From Planctomycetota bacterium (lineage in GTDB: Bacteria > Planctomycetota > UBA1135 > UBA2386), in the NCBI GenBank assembly GCA_016716265.1, contig JADJWQ010000002.1, forward strand, positions 829,001 to 893,000: DNA of 64,000 nucleotides, given 5' to 3'. Under the pieces are notes generated by a model. It saw nothing but the letters and a program-made list of their open reading frames with translations, was not told where the DNA came from and searched no databases. Below are positions 25,301 through 32,920 of this stretch, piece after piece. Position 1 is the stretch's first letter. Every line of letters starts with the position of its first letter. Made by a program: the position numbers and the translations under genes.

Positions 25301-25419
25301 TCCAGCCCGGCCGCACCCACCGCCTGGTCCTCCGCGTCGTCGACCACGTCGGCGCCGGCGGCATCAACGGTGCCGCCTTCCTGACCACCGCCCCCCTCGG
25401 CCCCAAGCTCGTCCACTAG
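22339..25419 (+). CDS. Secreted glycoside hydrolase family 2-like enzyme
   Basis: 1026 residues with a signal peptide (MSRLLLALLGGALALGAAPAQ). Domain order follows GH2: an N-terminal jelly-roll sugar-binding domain (WYRRRLAL, VFLDGVEIGGHLGQWTPW), an Ig-like domain, and a TIM barrel beginning near LWNGQPLQVRGMLHWGY. The acid/base position reads SLTCETGHS, with Glu401 kept but preceded by Cys400 instead of the usual Asn. The nucleophile is probably Glu477 in LLLGECIT. A second jelly-roll (WYRRDVTIPAGW) closes the protein. It may cleave a beta-linked glycan outside the cytoplasm; the substrate is not evident. It stands alone between the his operon and nfu. Confidence 0.8.
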   Translation: MSRLLLALLGGALALGAAPAQDSRRLTEGWELAPETVAGQRPADGWRPVVVPSTFEDVLGTDFDGVCWYRRRLALTAAERAEATVRVLFRGVATAATVFLDGVEIGGHLGQWTPWRVDLTPHLAAAGAALLEVRVDEKVGHNTQGFLPVIQPHFGGLWRSVELEVDREPRIDDEATFSFGHWNGGAPTLDLDVALRSHRAPFRGRITARLLEDGPARRPLDWQLDAALADGGPLCRGARMPAGVRPWSPAEPVRYVLRLTLRDDTGRRVCDVVDRHVAFRDLAAEGTRVLWNGQPLQVRGMLHWGYSAPHVAPPEDAAFWRPQLERIRSLGCNLVKCCLWIPPQCFYEQAEELGLLVWQEYPTWHPQLTQRYLPELRQEYEEFHAYDRSHAAVAFRSLTCETGHSAELAVIRALYDRCKELVPDTLVVDDSAWIEWHRVHDFYDDHPYGNNRWWPGKLASMRQYIAERGAKPLLLGECITSDTWLDLDRWQVARYPKDAWWTPWGLAAQNAFRDWIAASFGPDEARALLPESIEYSLRNRKYQIERIRQTLPDAGYVLSVVRDITKCRMGFIDDFGDLKWTPEQWRWHGDTMICLDTDDDRQAFPMTSGPLAVPVRIAHSGAAPLRGTLRLTVPEIGVERTFTGVALEPGSVSGRFVLQVPGAALAAPRPRRVRVEATLTGGGAEHGAATHNAWDLWVFPAASSGLDPRVRIVDHLDADTVADVRAGARVLLLAGDRKGSLLTRGLWFLRGAPFAPPHPIHATCPPDFLEHLQAFDLEDGRVMQWEPFADEVDPVLAFWDTHDLDRVDRYALAFTARLGAGRLGATVLDHDSPAGRYVLEQLVATLATGPAPVRGLTDQTIAALRGALTGQQLDLIDWEIAVDPRDRGRGEGWADGGDHAGAAWRPIHAGRHWEAEGIPQYDGVAWYRRDVTIPAGWSTAAPIHLVFEGVDDSYHLFLDGREIAHFGDPATGETVWLTRTTVDVAPFVQPGRTHRLVLRVVDHVGAGGINGAAFLTTAPLGPKLVH

Positions 25420-25455
25420 CTTCCGATCCGTACCGCGTACGATTTTTACATCAGG
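25420..25455 (-). repeat. 36-nt dispersed repeat, copy B (inverted)
   Basis: On the minus strand it begins CCTGATGTAAAAA, continues TCGTACGCGGTAC and ends GGATCGGAAG. It differs from the copy at 4235-4270 at three positions (33/36 identical). It starts one nt after the GH2 stop codon. With copy A it bounds 21.2 kb as inward-facing inverted repeats. Here the TTG of copy A is TCG, so it cannot be a start codon. Confidence 0.8.
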
Positions 25456-25484
25456 CGATCGCCGGGCCGCGCGATCGGGCGCTG

Positions 25485-25513
25485 TTGCGACCCCCCGGCA
25501 GCCGCACTAGTTT
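25485..25513 (+). promoter_or_regulatory. Sigma70-type promoter of nfu
   Basis: TTGCGA at 25485-25490 and TAGTTT at 25508-25513 are separated by exactly 17 nt, and the ATG follows at 25540. This leaves a leader of about 20 nt. Confidence 0.55.
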
Positions 25514-25539
25514 GGGGCTCTTTCACGCACAGATCGCCG

Positions 25540-26415
25540 ATGGTCCAGGTCCAGAGCATCCAACCGACTCCCAACCCCAACGAGTTCAAGTTCGTCTGCG
25601 ACGGACCGTTGAGCGCGGCGCCACGCCGCTACGGCTCGCCCGCCGAGGCGACCGGGAACCCGCTCGCGGAACGGATCCTGGCGATCGACGGCGTGGTCGG
25701 GCTCGTGCTGGATGGCCGCGCGGCGACCGTCCAGATGAGCAACGACGCCGACTGGCGGGCGGTGCACGAGGCCTCGACACGCGCGATCGAGGGCGCGCCG
25801 GCGCTGCCGGCCGGCCCGGTCGCCGGCGGGGTCGCGGTCGCCGGCGCGGCGCGCGTCGAGCGCATCGAGAGCACGCCGAATCCGAACGCGTTCAAGCTGA
25901 TCTGTGACGCCCGGCTGTTCGACGGCACGCGCAACTACACCCGCGCGGCCGACGCGAAGGGCCACGAGCTCGCCGAGAAGCTGTTCGCGATCGCGCGCGT
26001 CGACACGGTCTTCTTCTGCGACCACTTCGTGACCGTCAGCATGCAGCCCGGCGCGGATCTCGATGGCGCGCGGCAGGCGGCCCGCGTCGCGATCGAGTCG
26101 ACCGCCGCGCCGCTCGGCCGGATCGCCGCGAGCCACGCGACCGCTGCCGACCGTGGCTTCGAGCCCAGTGCGCTCGACCCCGAGCGCCAGGACCTGTTCC
26201 GCCGGATCAACGAGCTGCTCGACGACCGCGTGCGACCGGCGCTCGCCAACGACGGCGGCGGGCTCGAGGTCGTCGGTCTCGAGGGCAAGACGCTGCTGAT
26301 CCGCTACCAGGGTGCCTGCGGCTCGTGCCCGAGCTCGATCGCCGGCACGCTGATGGCGATCCAGAACCTGCTGCAGGTCGAGATCGACGAGGAGCTGTCG
26401 GTCGTGTCGTCGTGA
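25540..26415 (+). CDS. NifU/Nfu-family Fe-S carrier with duplicated N-terminal domain
   Basis: 291 residues. Two tandem Nfu N-terminal domains are visible: one starting IQPTPNPNEFKFVCDGPL near 7, and a second starting IESTPNPNAFKLICDARL near 108. The C-terminal NifU domain (about 205-285) holds the cluster-binding CGSCPSS and GGGLEVVGLEGKTLLIRYQG. Such proteins receive and hand over [4Fe-4S] clusters. One N-domain is normal, so the duplication is notable. The Zn-ribbon gene downstream overlaps by 4 nt and is probably a partner. ATG 25540 lies 26 nt past a well-spaced promoter. Confidence 0.9.
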   Translation: MVQVQSIQPTPNPNEFKFVCDGPLSAAPRRYGSPAEATGNPLAERILAIDGVVGLVLDGRAATVQMSNDADWRAVHEASTRAIEGAPALPAGPVAGGVAVAGAARVERIESTPNPNAFKLICDARLFDGTRNYTRAADAKGHELAEKLFAIARVDTVFFCDHFVTVSMQPGADLDGARQAARVAIESTAAPLGRIAASHATAADRGFEPSALDPERQDLFRRINELLDDRVRPALANDGGGLEVVGLEGKTLLIRYQGACGSCPSSIAGTLMAIQNLLQVEIDEELSVVSS

Positions 26416-26786
26416 CCCCGCCCGACGACGCTCCGCCCCGCCCCGCGGCCGAGCGTTGTCCGGCCTGTGGCGTGACCCTGCAGCTCGTCCGCGTTCACGG
26501 CCACGGCCAGTGCGCCCATTGCGGCACCAACGTCGAGCCGTGCTGCGCGGGCGCGGGCGACGAGGTGGACGCGCGCGAGTCGGGCCACGACCGCGCGACC
26601 GTCGCGACGCTGTGCGCACTGGTCGCGGGGCACGGCGGTGCGGTGCAACGCGACGTGCTGCTGAACGACTTCAGCGATCACACCGGTGCGGGTTGGGGGC
26701 TCGGCGCCCGACTCCTGCGCGAGGCGATCGCCGGCGGCGACCTGCGGCTCGATGCGCGCAGCGGGCTCGTCGAGTCCGGCGCCTGA
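26412..26786 (+). CDS. Small zinc-ribbon protein coupled to nfu
   Basis: 124 residues, not recognised as a named family. The N-terminal third has two Cys pairs, CPACG and CAHCG, followed by VEPCCAGAG, so a zinc ribbon with extra cysteines is likely, and an Fe-S or other metal cluster cannot be excluded. The rest (DRATVATLCALVAGHGGAV onward) is predicted helical and may be a winged-helix-like unit. GTG 26412 overlaps the nfu stop (GTGA), implying coupled expression and a role near Fe-S delivery. That role is inferred from position only. Confidence 0.65.
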   Translation: MTPPDDAPPRPAAERCPACGVTLQLVRVHGHGQCAHCGTNVEPCCAGAGDEVDARESGHDRATVATLCALVAGHGGAVQRDVLLNDFSDHTGAGWGLGARLLREAIAGGDLRLDARSGLVESGA

Positions 26787-26800
26787 GCGGACCGCCGCGC

Positions 26801-26806
26801 TACGAT
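26801..26806 (+). promoter_or_regulatory. TACGAT -10-like box before the esterase gene
   Basis: GCTACGAT followed by 8 nt and the ATG at 26815, matching the box and spacing at 22325-22330. Suggests a near-leaderless transcript. Confidence 0.5.
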
Positions 26807-26814
26807 CGCGGCCG

Positions 26815-28425
26815 ATGTCCACGCTCGCTCCCCGCACGTTCGGCGTCCTTGCACTCGCGGCATTCGGCGCCGGCTGTGCGCTCGCCCAGTCGGACCTCGA
26901 TCGGGCGCGCGGCCTCGTCGCCCGGCAGGTGACGATCGAGACCGGCCCGCTCGCCGGACGCACGTTCGCCTATCGCCTGCTGCTCCCCGCGACGATCGGG
27001 CCGGACGAACGGCTGCCCGTCGTGCTGTTCCTGCACGGCGCCGGCGAGCGCGGCGACGACAATGTCGAGCAGGTCCGCCACTTCCCCGAGCGCATGGCGC
27101 GCGAGGCCTACCGCGAGCGCTACCGGACGATCGTGATCGCCCCCCAGTGCCCGCGCGGCGAGCGCTGGGTGGACGTCGCCTGGAACGCGACGGACGGTGA
27201 GCACACCGGCGATGCGCGCTACCTCGACGTCGCCCGCGCCGCCCTCGCCAGGACGCTCGCCGAGGAGCCGTGCGACCCCGACCGCGTCTACCTGACCGGA
27301 CTGTCGATGGGCGGGTTCGGCGCCTGGTCGCTCGCCTGCGCGGAGCCCGAGCGCTTCGCCGCGCTGCTGCCGATCTGCGGCGGCGGCGATCCCGCCCGCG
27401 CCGAGCGTCTCGCCGACCTGCCGCTGTGGACCTGGCACGGCGCGGCGGATCCGGTCGTGCCGGTCGACTACACGCGCCGGATGGTCGCTGCCGTGCGCGC
27501 GGCGGGTGGCGCGCCGCTCTATACCGAGCTGCCGGCCGAGGGCCACGGCGCCTGGAACGCCGCCTACGCCATCGAGGCCGGCGCGCTCGACTGGCTGTTC
27601 GCCCGGCGCCGCGAAGTGCGCGACCTCGGCCTCGCGGTCGCCTGCGACACCGAGGCGCCACGCCTGCTGCTGCTCGACACGCTGGTCGCCGCCGATGGTC
27701 CCGGCGCACAGCGCTGGGAGTGGTCGCCCCGCGACGCCGACGGCCTGCGCGAGGAGCAGGTCGCCTGGTTCGACGATCCGTGCGACGTGAAGTGCATCGA
27801 CGCCGGCCGCTCCCTGCTCGCCGCCGCCGGCGGCGGTGCCGTGTTCGTGGTGCGCGTCGCCGATCGCTCGCTCGAGCTCGTCACCCGGGTCGACGGCACG
27901 CCGGCCGCCGTCGAGAGGCTGCCCGACGGCCGCCTCGCGGTGGCGTCCGACGGCCGCGTGCTGCTGCTCGCCCCCGTCGCCGGCAAGCGGAGCCCGCCGC
28001 TCGCGACGGTCACGCTCGACGGCGCCGCCGCGCTGTGCTGGGACCCCGCGCGCGGCGAGCTGTGCGCGCTCGGTGCCCGCGAGCTGGTCGGCCTCGTGCC
28101 GGGCGCCGCCGCCTGGACCGAACGCTGGCGCACCGCCCTGCCGGCGACCGGGCAGGGCCGCGACCTCTGCTGGCTGCCGGGTCCGCAGCGCGTGCTCGTC
28201 GCGACGACAGCCGGCGTGCTGGAGCTCGACGCCGACGCGCACCGCCTCGCGCCGGCGACCACGCTCGCCGACGCCGGCGACCTGCTGTCGCTCGCCGAGC
28301 TGCGTGCCGGCGGACCGTGGCTGTGCCTTCCCGCTGTCGCACCGACCGCCCCCCAGCTGGTGCCGACCGCTCCGCCCCTCGACTGGCCCGCGGTCCGTTG
28401 GTCGCGCCTGCGCGCGTTCCGCTGA
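26815..28425 (+). CDS. Secreted alpha/beta-hydrolase esterase with C-terminal propeller-like domain
   Basis: 536 residues with a signal peptide ending near ALAQSD. Residues 45-265 are an alpha/beta hydrolase of the dienelactone hydrolase or CE1 type: the oxyanion region LFLHGAGERGDD, Ser164 in GLSMGGFGAW, Asp212 in HGAADPVVP and His244 in EGHGAW. Residues about 275-536 are a separate repeat-rich domain (DPCDVKCIDAGRSLLAAAGG, VERLPDGRLAVASDGRVLLL) resembling DUF6528-type propellers. A role in de-esterifying plant or algal polysaccharide is plausible but inferred. The hydrolase call is firm; the C-terminal domain name is tentative. Confidence 0.85.
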   Translation: MSTLAPRTFGVLALAAFGAGCALAQSDLDRARGLVARQVTIETGPLAGRTFAYRLLLPATIGPDERLPVVLFLHGAGERGDDNVEQVRHFPERMAREAYRERYRTIVIAPQCPRGERWVDVAWNATDGEHTGDARYLDVARAALARTLAEEPCDPDRVYLTGLSMGGFGAWSLACAEPERFAALLPICGGGDPARAERLADLPLWTWHGAADPVVPVDYTRRMVAAVRAAGGAPLYTELPAEGHGAWNAAYAIEAGALDWLFARRREVRDLGLAVACDTEAPRLLLLDTLVAADGPGAQRWEWSPRDADGLREEQVAWFDDPCDVKCIDAGRSLLAAAGGGAVFVVRVADRSLELVTRVDGTPAAVERLPDGRLAVASDGRVLLLAPVAGKRSPPLATVTLDGAAALCWDPARGELCALGARELVGLVPGAAAWTERWRTALPATGQGRDLCWLPGPQRVLVATTAGVLELDADAHRLAPATTLADAGDLLSLAELRAGGPWLCLPAVAPTAPQLVPTAPPLDWPAVRWSRLRAFR

Positions 28426-28444
28426 TCCCGCTGCGCCGTAGCGG

Positions 28445-29653
28445 TCACCGCTCGAGCAGCCCGGCTCCGAGCGCCGCGGCCCCGATCACGACCGCCCACG
28501 CCGGCGCTCCCCATTGCGACAATGCCACCCACGCCCCCAGTGCGACCGCGAAGCTCCCGGCGCCGCGCACGCCGGCCTGCCAGACCGGATCGTAGAGCGC
28601 CGCGAGCAGCAGCCCGACGACGGCCGCATTGGCGCCGGCCAGCGCCCGGCGCAGGCGTCGCGCGTGCCGCAGGCGGTCCCAGACCGGCAATGCGGCGAGG
28701 ACCAGCAGCAGGCCGGGAACGAAGATGGCGACGGTCGCCAGCAGCCCGCCGAGCACGGCGGCGCCCGTCCCCCCATCGGCGGACGCGACGCCGAGGAACG
28801 TGGCGAACGTGAACAGCGGTCCCGGCAGCGCCTGCGCTGCGCCATAGCCGGCGAGGAACGTGTCGCGGTCGACGAGCCCGCCGCGCACCACGTCGACCTC
28901 GAGCAGCGGCAGGATCACGTGGCCACCACCGAACACGAGCGAGCCGGCGCGCGCGAACAGATCGAAGCGCGCCGCGAGCTCCGAGCCCGTCGCCCGCGCG
29001 ACCACCGCCGGCACCGCCAGGAGCGCCGCGAACGCGACCGCCCAAAGCACGGTCGCGCGCAGGCTGCCCGTGCGGCTCGCGGGATCCGGTGCGTCGTCCT
29101 CGCCCGCGCCGGGCAGCCAGACGATCCCGCACAGCGCGCCGATCGCGATCGCCAGCACCTGCGCCCACGGCCCCGGTGCCAGCGCGAGTGCAGCCGCCAC
29201 TCCGACCGCGAGCGTCAGCCGCGCGCGGTCGGGGCACAGCGCCCGCGCCATGCCGGCGACGGCGTTGGCGACCACCGCGACCGCCGCCGCCTTCATGCCG
29301 ACCAGCGCACCGCCGCCCGGCGCCCCCACCCAGGCCGCGAACGACCCCATGAGCAGCGCCGATGGCAACGTGAACCCCAGCGCGGCACCGACGCCGCCGA
29401 GGAGTCCGGCGCGCCGTACCCCGACCGCGAAGCCGACCTGGCTGCTGGTCGGCCCCGGCAGCATCTGGCACAGCGCGACGAGGTCCGCATAGTCGCGGTC
29501 GCCCAGCCACGCACGCCGGCGCACGTATTCGTCGCGGTAGTAGCCGAGGTGTGCGACCGGTCCCCCGAACGACGTCAGCCCGAGGCGCAATGCGACGGTG
29601 AAGGTCTCGAGCCAGGCGCGCATGGCGGGGATCCGGAGTCGCGCGCTCGGCAT
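28445..29653 (-). CDS. chrA: Chromate transporter family protein (ChrA, two-domain)
   Basis: 402 residues with about 10-12 membrane segments. Each half carries a CHR domain: the first has LGLTSFGGPVAHLGYYRDEYV and LCQMLPGPTSSQVGFAVG, the second FGGGHVILPLLE and YGAAQALPGPLFTFATFLG. This long, duplicated form fits CHR-type inner-membrane anion transporters, of which ChrA exports chromate. Start ATG 29653 is used; ATG 29623 would begin MRAWLETFTVALRLGL and is equally compatible. It is convergent with the esterase gene, 19 nt apart. Substrate is inferred from the family. Confidence 0.9.
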   Translation of the reverse strand: MPSARLRIPAMRAWLETFTVALRLGLTSFGGPVAHLGYYRDEYVRRRAWLGDRDYADLVALCQMLPGPTSSQVGFAVGVRRAGLLGGVGAALGFTLPSALLMGSFAAWVGAPGGGALVGMKAAAVAVVANAVAGMARALCPDRARLTLAVGVAAALALAPGPWAQVLAIAIGALCGIVWLPGAGEDDAPDPASRTGSLRATVLWAVAFAALLAVPAVVARATGSELAARFDLFARAGSLVFGGGHVILPLLEVDVVRGGLVDRDTFLAGYGAAQALPGPLFTFATFLGVASADGGTGAAVLGGLLATVAIFVPGLLLVLAALPVWDRLRHARRLRRALAGANAAVVGLLLAALYDPVWQAGVRGAGSFAVALGAWVALSQWGAPAWAVVIGAAALGAGLLER

Positions 29654-29694
29654 GCGAGGGAGCGCGACGAGGTCGCGGACACGACCGCGGTCGT

Positions 29695-29780
29695 TGCCGG
29701 AGGCGGGACTCGAACCCGCACTTGGAGTTACCCAAAGCGGATTTTGAATCCGCCGCGTCTGCCAATTCCGCCACTCCGGC
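29695..29780 (-). tRNA. tRNA-Leu(CAA)
   Basis: 86 nt with a complete cloverleaf: acceptor GCCGGAG/CTCCGGC, a D-arm with GGAATTGGCAGAC, anticodon stem GCGGA with loop TTCAAAA (anticodon CAA), a long variable arm as expected for tRNA-Leu, and T-loop GGTTCGAGTCC. The 3' CCA is not encoded. A GCTAGCCT box upstream is the probable promoter. Confidence 0.95.
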
Positions 29781-29798
29781 CGGGTGCACGGACCGGAG

Positions 29799-29804
29799 AG
29801 GCTA
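29799..29804 (-). promoter_or_regulatory. TAGCCT -10-like box of tRNA-Leu
   Basis: GCTAGCCT fits GYTASNMT and ends 18 nt before the mature tRNA 5' end. Its TAG is also the stop codon of the TPR gene ending at 29802. Confidence 0.45.
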
Positions 29805-31055
29805 GCGTCTGTCCGGGTCGTACGGAAGCCGGCGCTCGCCGGACCCTGCGGACGGTCTGCGGCAGGCGGTGTCGATCGCGGCGAGGCGCTCGGCGAGCCA
29901 GGGTGGCGGAATGCAGCGGGCGCGTGTCAGGCGGACCGCGCGGAGGGCGGCGTCGCGGTCGCCGGCGTGCAGGTAGAGCGATGCGGCGAGGCCGATCGCG
30001 CCGGTGCTCGGTGCCAGCTCGAGCAGCTCGCGGGGCGACAGCGCGTCGGGCTGCGCGTCGAGCAGCTCGGCGACGCGCTCGAGACCGGCGTCGGACGGGC
30101 TCGCGCCGAACGCCGCGACCGCATCGCGGATCGCGCCGCGCCGTGCCGCGAGATCACCGAGGGCAAGGCTCGGGCGCGGATCGTCCGGGGCGAGCTCCGC
30201 AGCGCGGCGCGCGTGCATCTGGGCGGCGTCCAGGTCGGGGCGCTCACGGCTCGCCAGGCGCTCGGCGGCGAACAGGTGCTCGTCGACGAGCGCCGCCAGT
30301 GCGCGGCGGCGTGCCCGCGGTCCGGGCGCCAGCTCGTGCGCGCGCTCGCGTGCCGCGACCGCACCGGCGAGGTCGCCCGCCGCGCGGCGGACCTCGGCGC
30401 ACAGCCGCCACAGCGGCAGGTCGTCGGCGTGCCGGTCGAGCGCCTCGCGCAGCGCGCGGGCCAGCTCGTCGGGCAGCGTCTCGCCCAGCGCCCATTCGGC
30501 GCGCAGCCGGAGCTGCGCATGCGACCGTGCCAGCTCGTCGGGCAGCTCCGCCGGCACGATGTCGAGCACGCGACGCAACGCACGCCGCGCGTCGCCGCGC
30601 TCGAGCTCGAGCCGTGCGAGCTTCAGCGCCGCGTCCGACGCCAGCGCCGGGTAGGACGCAGGGGCGACCTCTCCGTGCCGCGCGACGCGCGCGAGGAGTC
30701 GGGCCGCCGTGGCGGAGTCCCCGCCTACGAGGGCATCGACGGCGCGCAGGTGGCGCCGCATCGCGAGGTCGCCGCGCAGAGCACGCCAGCTCGCCCGCAG
30801 CGTCCGCAGCAGGTAGACCCCCAGCCCGAACAGCAGCAGGTTCAGCAGCACGAGCCGGCCGGTCGGCGTGCGGACCAGCGGGTCGAGCGCGCGGACGATA
30901 CCGTCGGCGACGGTGCCGAGCACGCCGAGCGCCGGCGCGAGCAGCGCCAACGCGACGATGACCGCCACGGCGACCGCGAGCCACAGCAGGCGGCGCGGAT
31001 GCCGCACCAGCGCGCCGAGCGCACGCCGCAGCAGGGAGCTACGCGATTCCGCCAA
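29802..31055 (-). CDS. TPR-containing inner-membrane protein
   Basis: 417 residues. Two N-terminal membrane segments (about 22-45 and 65-85) are followed by a long Ala/Arg/Leu-rich helical region with TPR-like repeats, for example ERGDARRALRRVLDIVPAE and RRAAGDLAGAVAARERAHEL. The function is unknown; a scaffold for an envelope complex is plausible. The TTG start at 31055 is preceded by AAGGAGG and overlaps the HEAT-repeat gene by 17 nt, so the two are coupled. Its TAG stop lies inside the tRNA-Leu promoter box. Confidence 0.7.
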   Translation of the reverse strand: MAESRSSLLRRALGALVRHPRRLLWLAVAVAVIVALALLAPALGVLGTVADGIVRALDPLVRTPTGRLVLLNLLLFGLGVYLLRTLRASWRALRGDLAMRRHLRAVDALVGGDSATAARLLARVARHGEVAPASYPALASDAALKLARLELERGDARRALRRVLDIVPAELPDELARSHAQLRLRAEWALGETLPDELARALREALDRHADDLPLWRLCAEVRRAAGDLAGAVAARERAHELAPGPRARRRALAALVDEHLFAAERLASRERPDLDAAQMHARRAAELAPDDPRPSLALGDLAARRGAIRDAVAAFGASPSDAGLERVAELLDAQPDALSPRELLELAPSTGAIGLAASLYLHAGDRDAALRAVRLTRARCIPPPWLAERLAAIDTACRRPSAGSGERRLPYDPDRR

Positions 31056-32913
31056 CGCGTCCTCCTTCGCTGCTCTCGTCCGGCCGGTCGATCCGGTGCA
31101 GAGTCTGCATCAGCCGCAGGCGCAGATCGGCGTCCGTCTCGCGCTGCTCGAGCTCCGCGAGCGCGCGGCGCGCGGACGGCCCACCGATCCGACCGAGCGC
31201 TCGGACGATCACGTCCCGTCGATGCGTGCGCCGCCGCCGCAGCGGCTTCGCGAAGCGCTCGAGCACGCCACCTGCGCGGTAGGCGTCGAGCAGCGGTGGG
31301 ATCGCGTCCGCTCCGATCGACACGATCAGGCCGAGGATGTCCCGGTCGGCGGCGCCCGGCACCGCGCCGAAGCCATCGCAGAGCCTCGGCACGATCCGGG
31401 CACCTGCGGCGAGCAATCGCCGTCGCGCCTCCGAACGCACCTCGGCGGGTCGGTCGAGATCCGCGAACACGGCGACGAGCTGCTCGCGGCCGGCCTCGCC
31501 GAGTCCGTCGAGCATCCGCCCCGCGCTCGCCGCGCGGGCCGGGTCGGCGAGCGCCGCGACGATGTCGCGCACGACGTCGCCGCCCGGCGACCGTCGCAGC
31601 AGCAGCGCTTCGAGCGGGCTCGGGTCCGCCGCGAAGCCGATCGCGGCCAGCAACACGGCGTCGCGCGTGAAGGCCCCCTCGGCGAGCAGCACGTCGAGCA
31701 GCACGTGACCGGCGGGCAACGCGCCGAGGAACAGCGCCAGCTCGCTGGCGTCGATCTCCTCGAAGCGCTGCAGGATCTCGAGCGGCGAGCACACGTCGAG
31801 CACGCCGTCGAAGGCGTCCACGTCGCCGAGCGCCACGTGGTAGTCGATCGCCGCCTTGCGCAGCTCGCGATCGGCGGTCTCGACGAGCTCCGCGAAGGCC
31901 GGTTGCGCGACCGGGCCGAGCGCGCGACCGACGCCCGCCAGCACGCGCACCCCAGTGGCGCGCACCGGTCCGCGCGGGTCGGCGTGCCGCCACGCCTCGA
32001 CGATCGCTGGCACGACCTCCGCACCGAGCCGGGCGAGCGCCTCGATCCAGCGCCGGTCCCCGGGAGCCGCCGCGGCGCGCGCGAGGAGCTCGGGAACCGT
32101 GCGCGCACCGAGCGCGGCGAGCTCGCCGAGCGCTTCGCGGTCACCGCCAGCCAGCGCGTCGCACAGCCGGCGCACGTGCACCGGGTTGGCCTCCAGCGCA
32201 TCCGCGATCCGCGCGGCGGAGTCCAGCCGCGCGACGAGCGCCAGCTCGGCAGGATCGCGGCGCGGCATCGCCACCAGCGGCCCCGCCGCGACGAGGCTCA
32301 GGTCCCCTGCCGCGCCCAGCGCGACGAGCGCGCCGGGCTCGGCGGCGTGCGCGGTCGTCCCCTCGGCGCCGGCGAGCGCGGCCTGCACGTCGGCGAGGAC
32401 CTCGCGGGCTGCCGCGGCGTCGGGCGCCGCGCGCACCGCGCGGACCGCGTGCTCGAGCGCCTCGGCCGGCCGGCCGACCTCGAGCAGCGCGCCGGCGATC
32501 GCGACGTCGCTGCGCACCGCGACGTGCGCGTCGCTGCTGCGCAGCTGCACGAGCTCGCGATGCGCAGCCGGCGCCTCGCCGATCTCGAGCAGCGCGAGCG
32601 CGTGCCACAGCCGTGCGGCACCGTGGCGCGGATCGTCGCGCACGACGCGGCCGAGCCGCCGCGCAGCGGCGCCGAAATCCTCGCTCGACACCTGCTCCAC
32701 GCCGAGCAGGAACTCGCGCAGCGCCCGCCGCCGGCGGCTCTCGCGCACCAGTGCGCGAGCGCGCAGCCAGAGTGCGACGAGCGCGGCGCCGAGCAGCGCC
32801 AGCAGGATGATCTGCAAGAGCGCCGGCTCGGCCGCGATCCGCGTCAACAGATCGTCGTGCCCAGCCTCCACTGCGCGGCCCGCGGCGGTCCCGGCGTCCT
32901 GCGCGGCGCGCAT
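31039..32913 (-). CDS. Membrane-anchored HEAT/TPR-repeat protein
   Basis: 624 residues. One membrane helix at about 30-52 (ALLQIILLALLGAALVALWL), then TPR-like units (ARRLGRVVRDDPRHGAARLW, ALLEVGRPAEALEHAVRAVR) and, from about 260 onward, HEAT-like units (RWIEALARLGAEVVPAIVEA; VIVRALGRIGGPSARRALAE). No catalytic motif seen. It lies 7 nt after ddl with GAGGT as Shine-Dalgarno and overlaps the next TPR gene, suggesting an envelope-assembly operon. The function is not recognised. Confidence 0.7.
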   Translation of the reverse strand: MRAAQDAGTAAGRAVEAGHDDLLTRIAAEPALLQIILLALLGAALVALWLRARALVRESRRRRALREFLLGVEQVSSEDFGAAARRLGRVVRDDPRHGAARLWHALALLEIGEAPAAHRELVQLRSSDAHVAVRSDVAIAGALLEVGRPAEALEHAVRAVRAAPDAAAAREVLADVQAALAGAEGTTAHAAEPGALVALGAAGDLSLVAAGPLVAMPRRDPAELALVARLDSAARIADALEANPVHVRRLCDALAGGDREALGELAALGARTVPELLARAAAAPGDRRWIEALARLGAEVVPAIVEAWRHADPRGPVRATGVRVLAGVGRALGPVAQPAFAELVETADRELRKAAIDYHVALGDVDAFDGVLDVCSPLEILQRFEEIDASELALFLGALPAGHVLLDVLLAEGAFTRDAVLLAAIGFAADPSPLEALLLRRSPGGDVVRDIVAALADPARAASAGRMLDGLGEAGREQLVAVFADLDRPAEVRSEARRRLLAAGARIVPRLCDGFGAVPGAADRDILGLIVSIGADAIPPLLDAYRAGGVLERFAKPLRRRRTHRRDVIVRALGRIGGPSARRALAELEQRETDADLRLRLMQTLHRIDRPDESSEGGRVGGIA

Positions 32914-32920
32914 GCCGACC

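Noticed and set aside
4235..25455. Composite transposon or genomic island bounded by the 36-nt copies
   Set aside because: No transposase, integrase or target duplication seen, and the interior holds the core his operon with the same composition as the flanks. Kept only as a repeat finding.
25485..25540. IscR-type operator before nfu
   Set aside because: Only a sigma70-like promoter is visible; no convincing palindrome was found.
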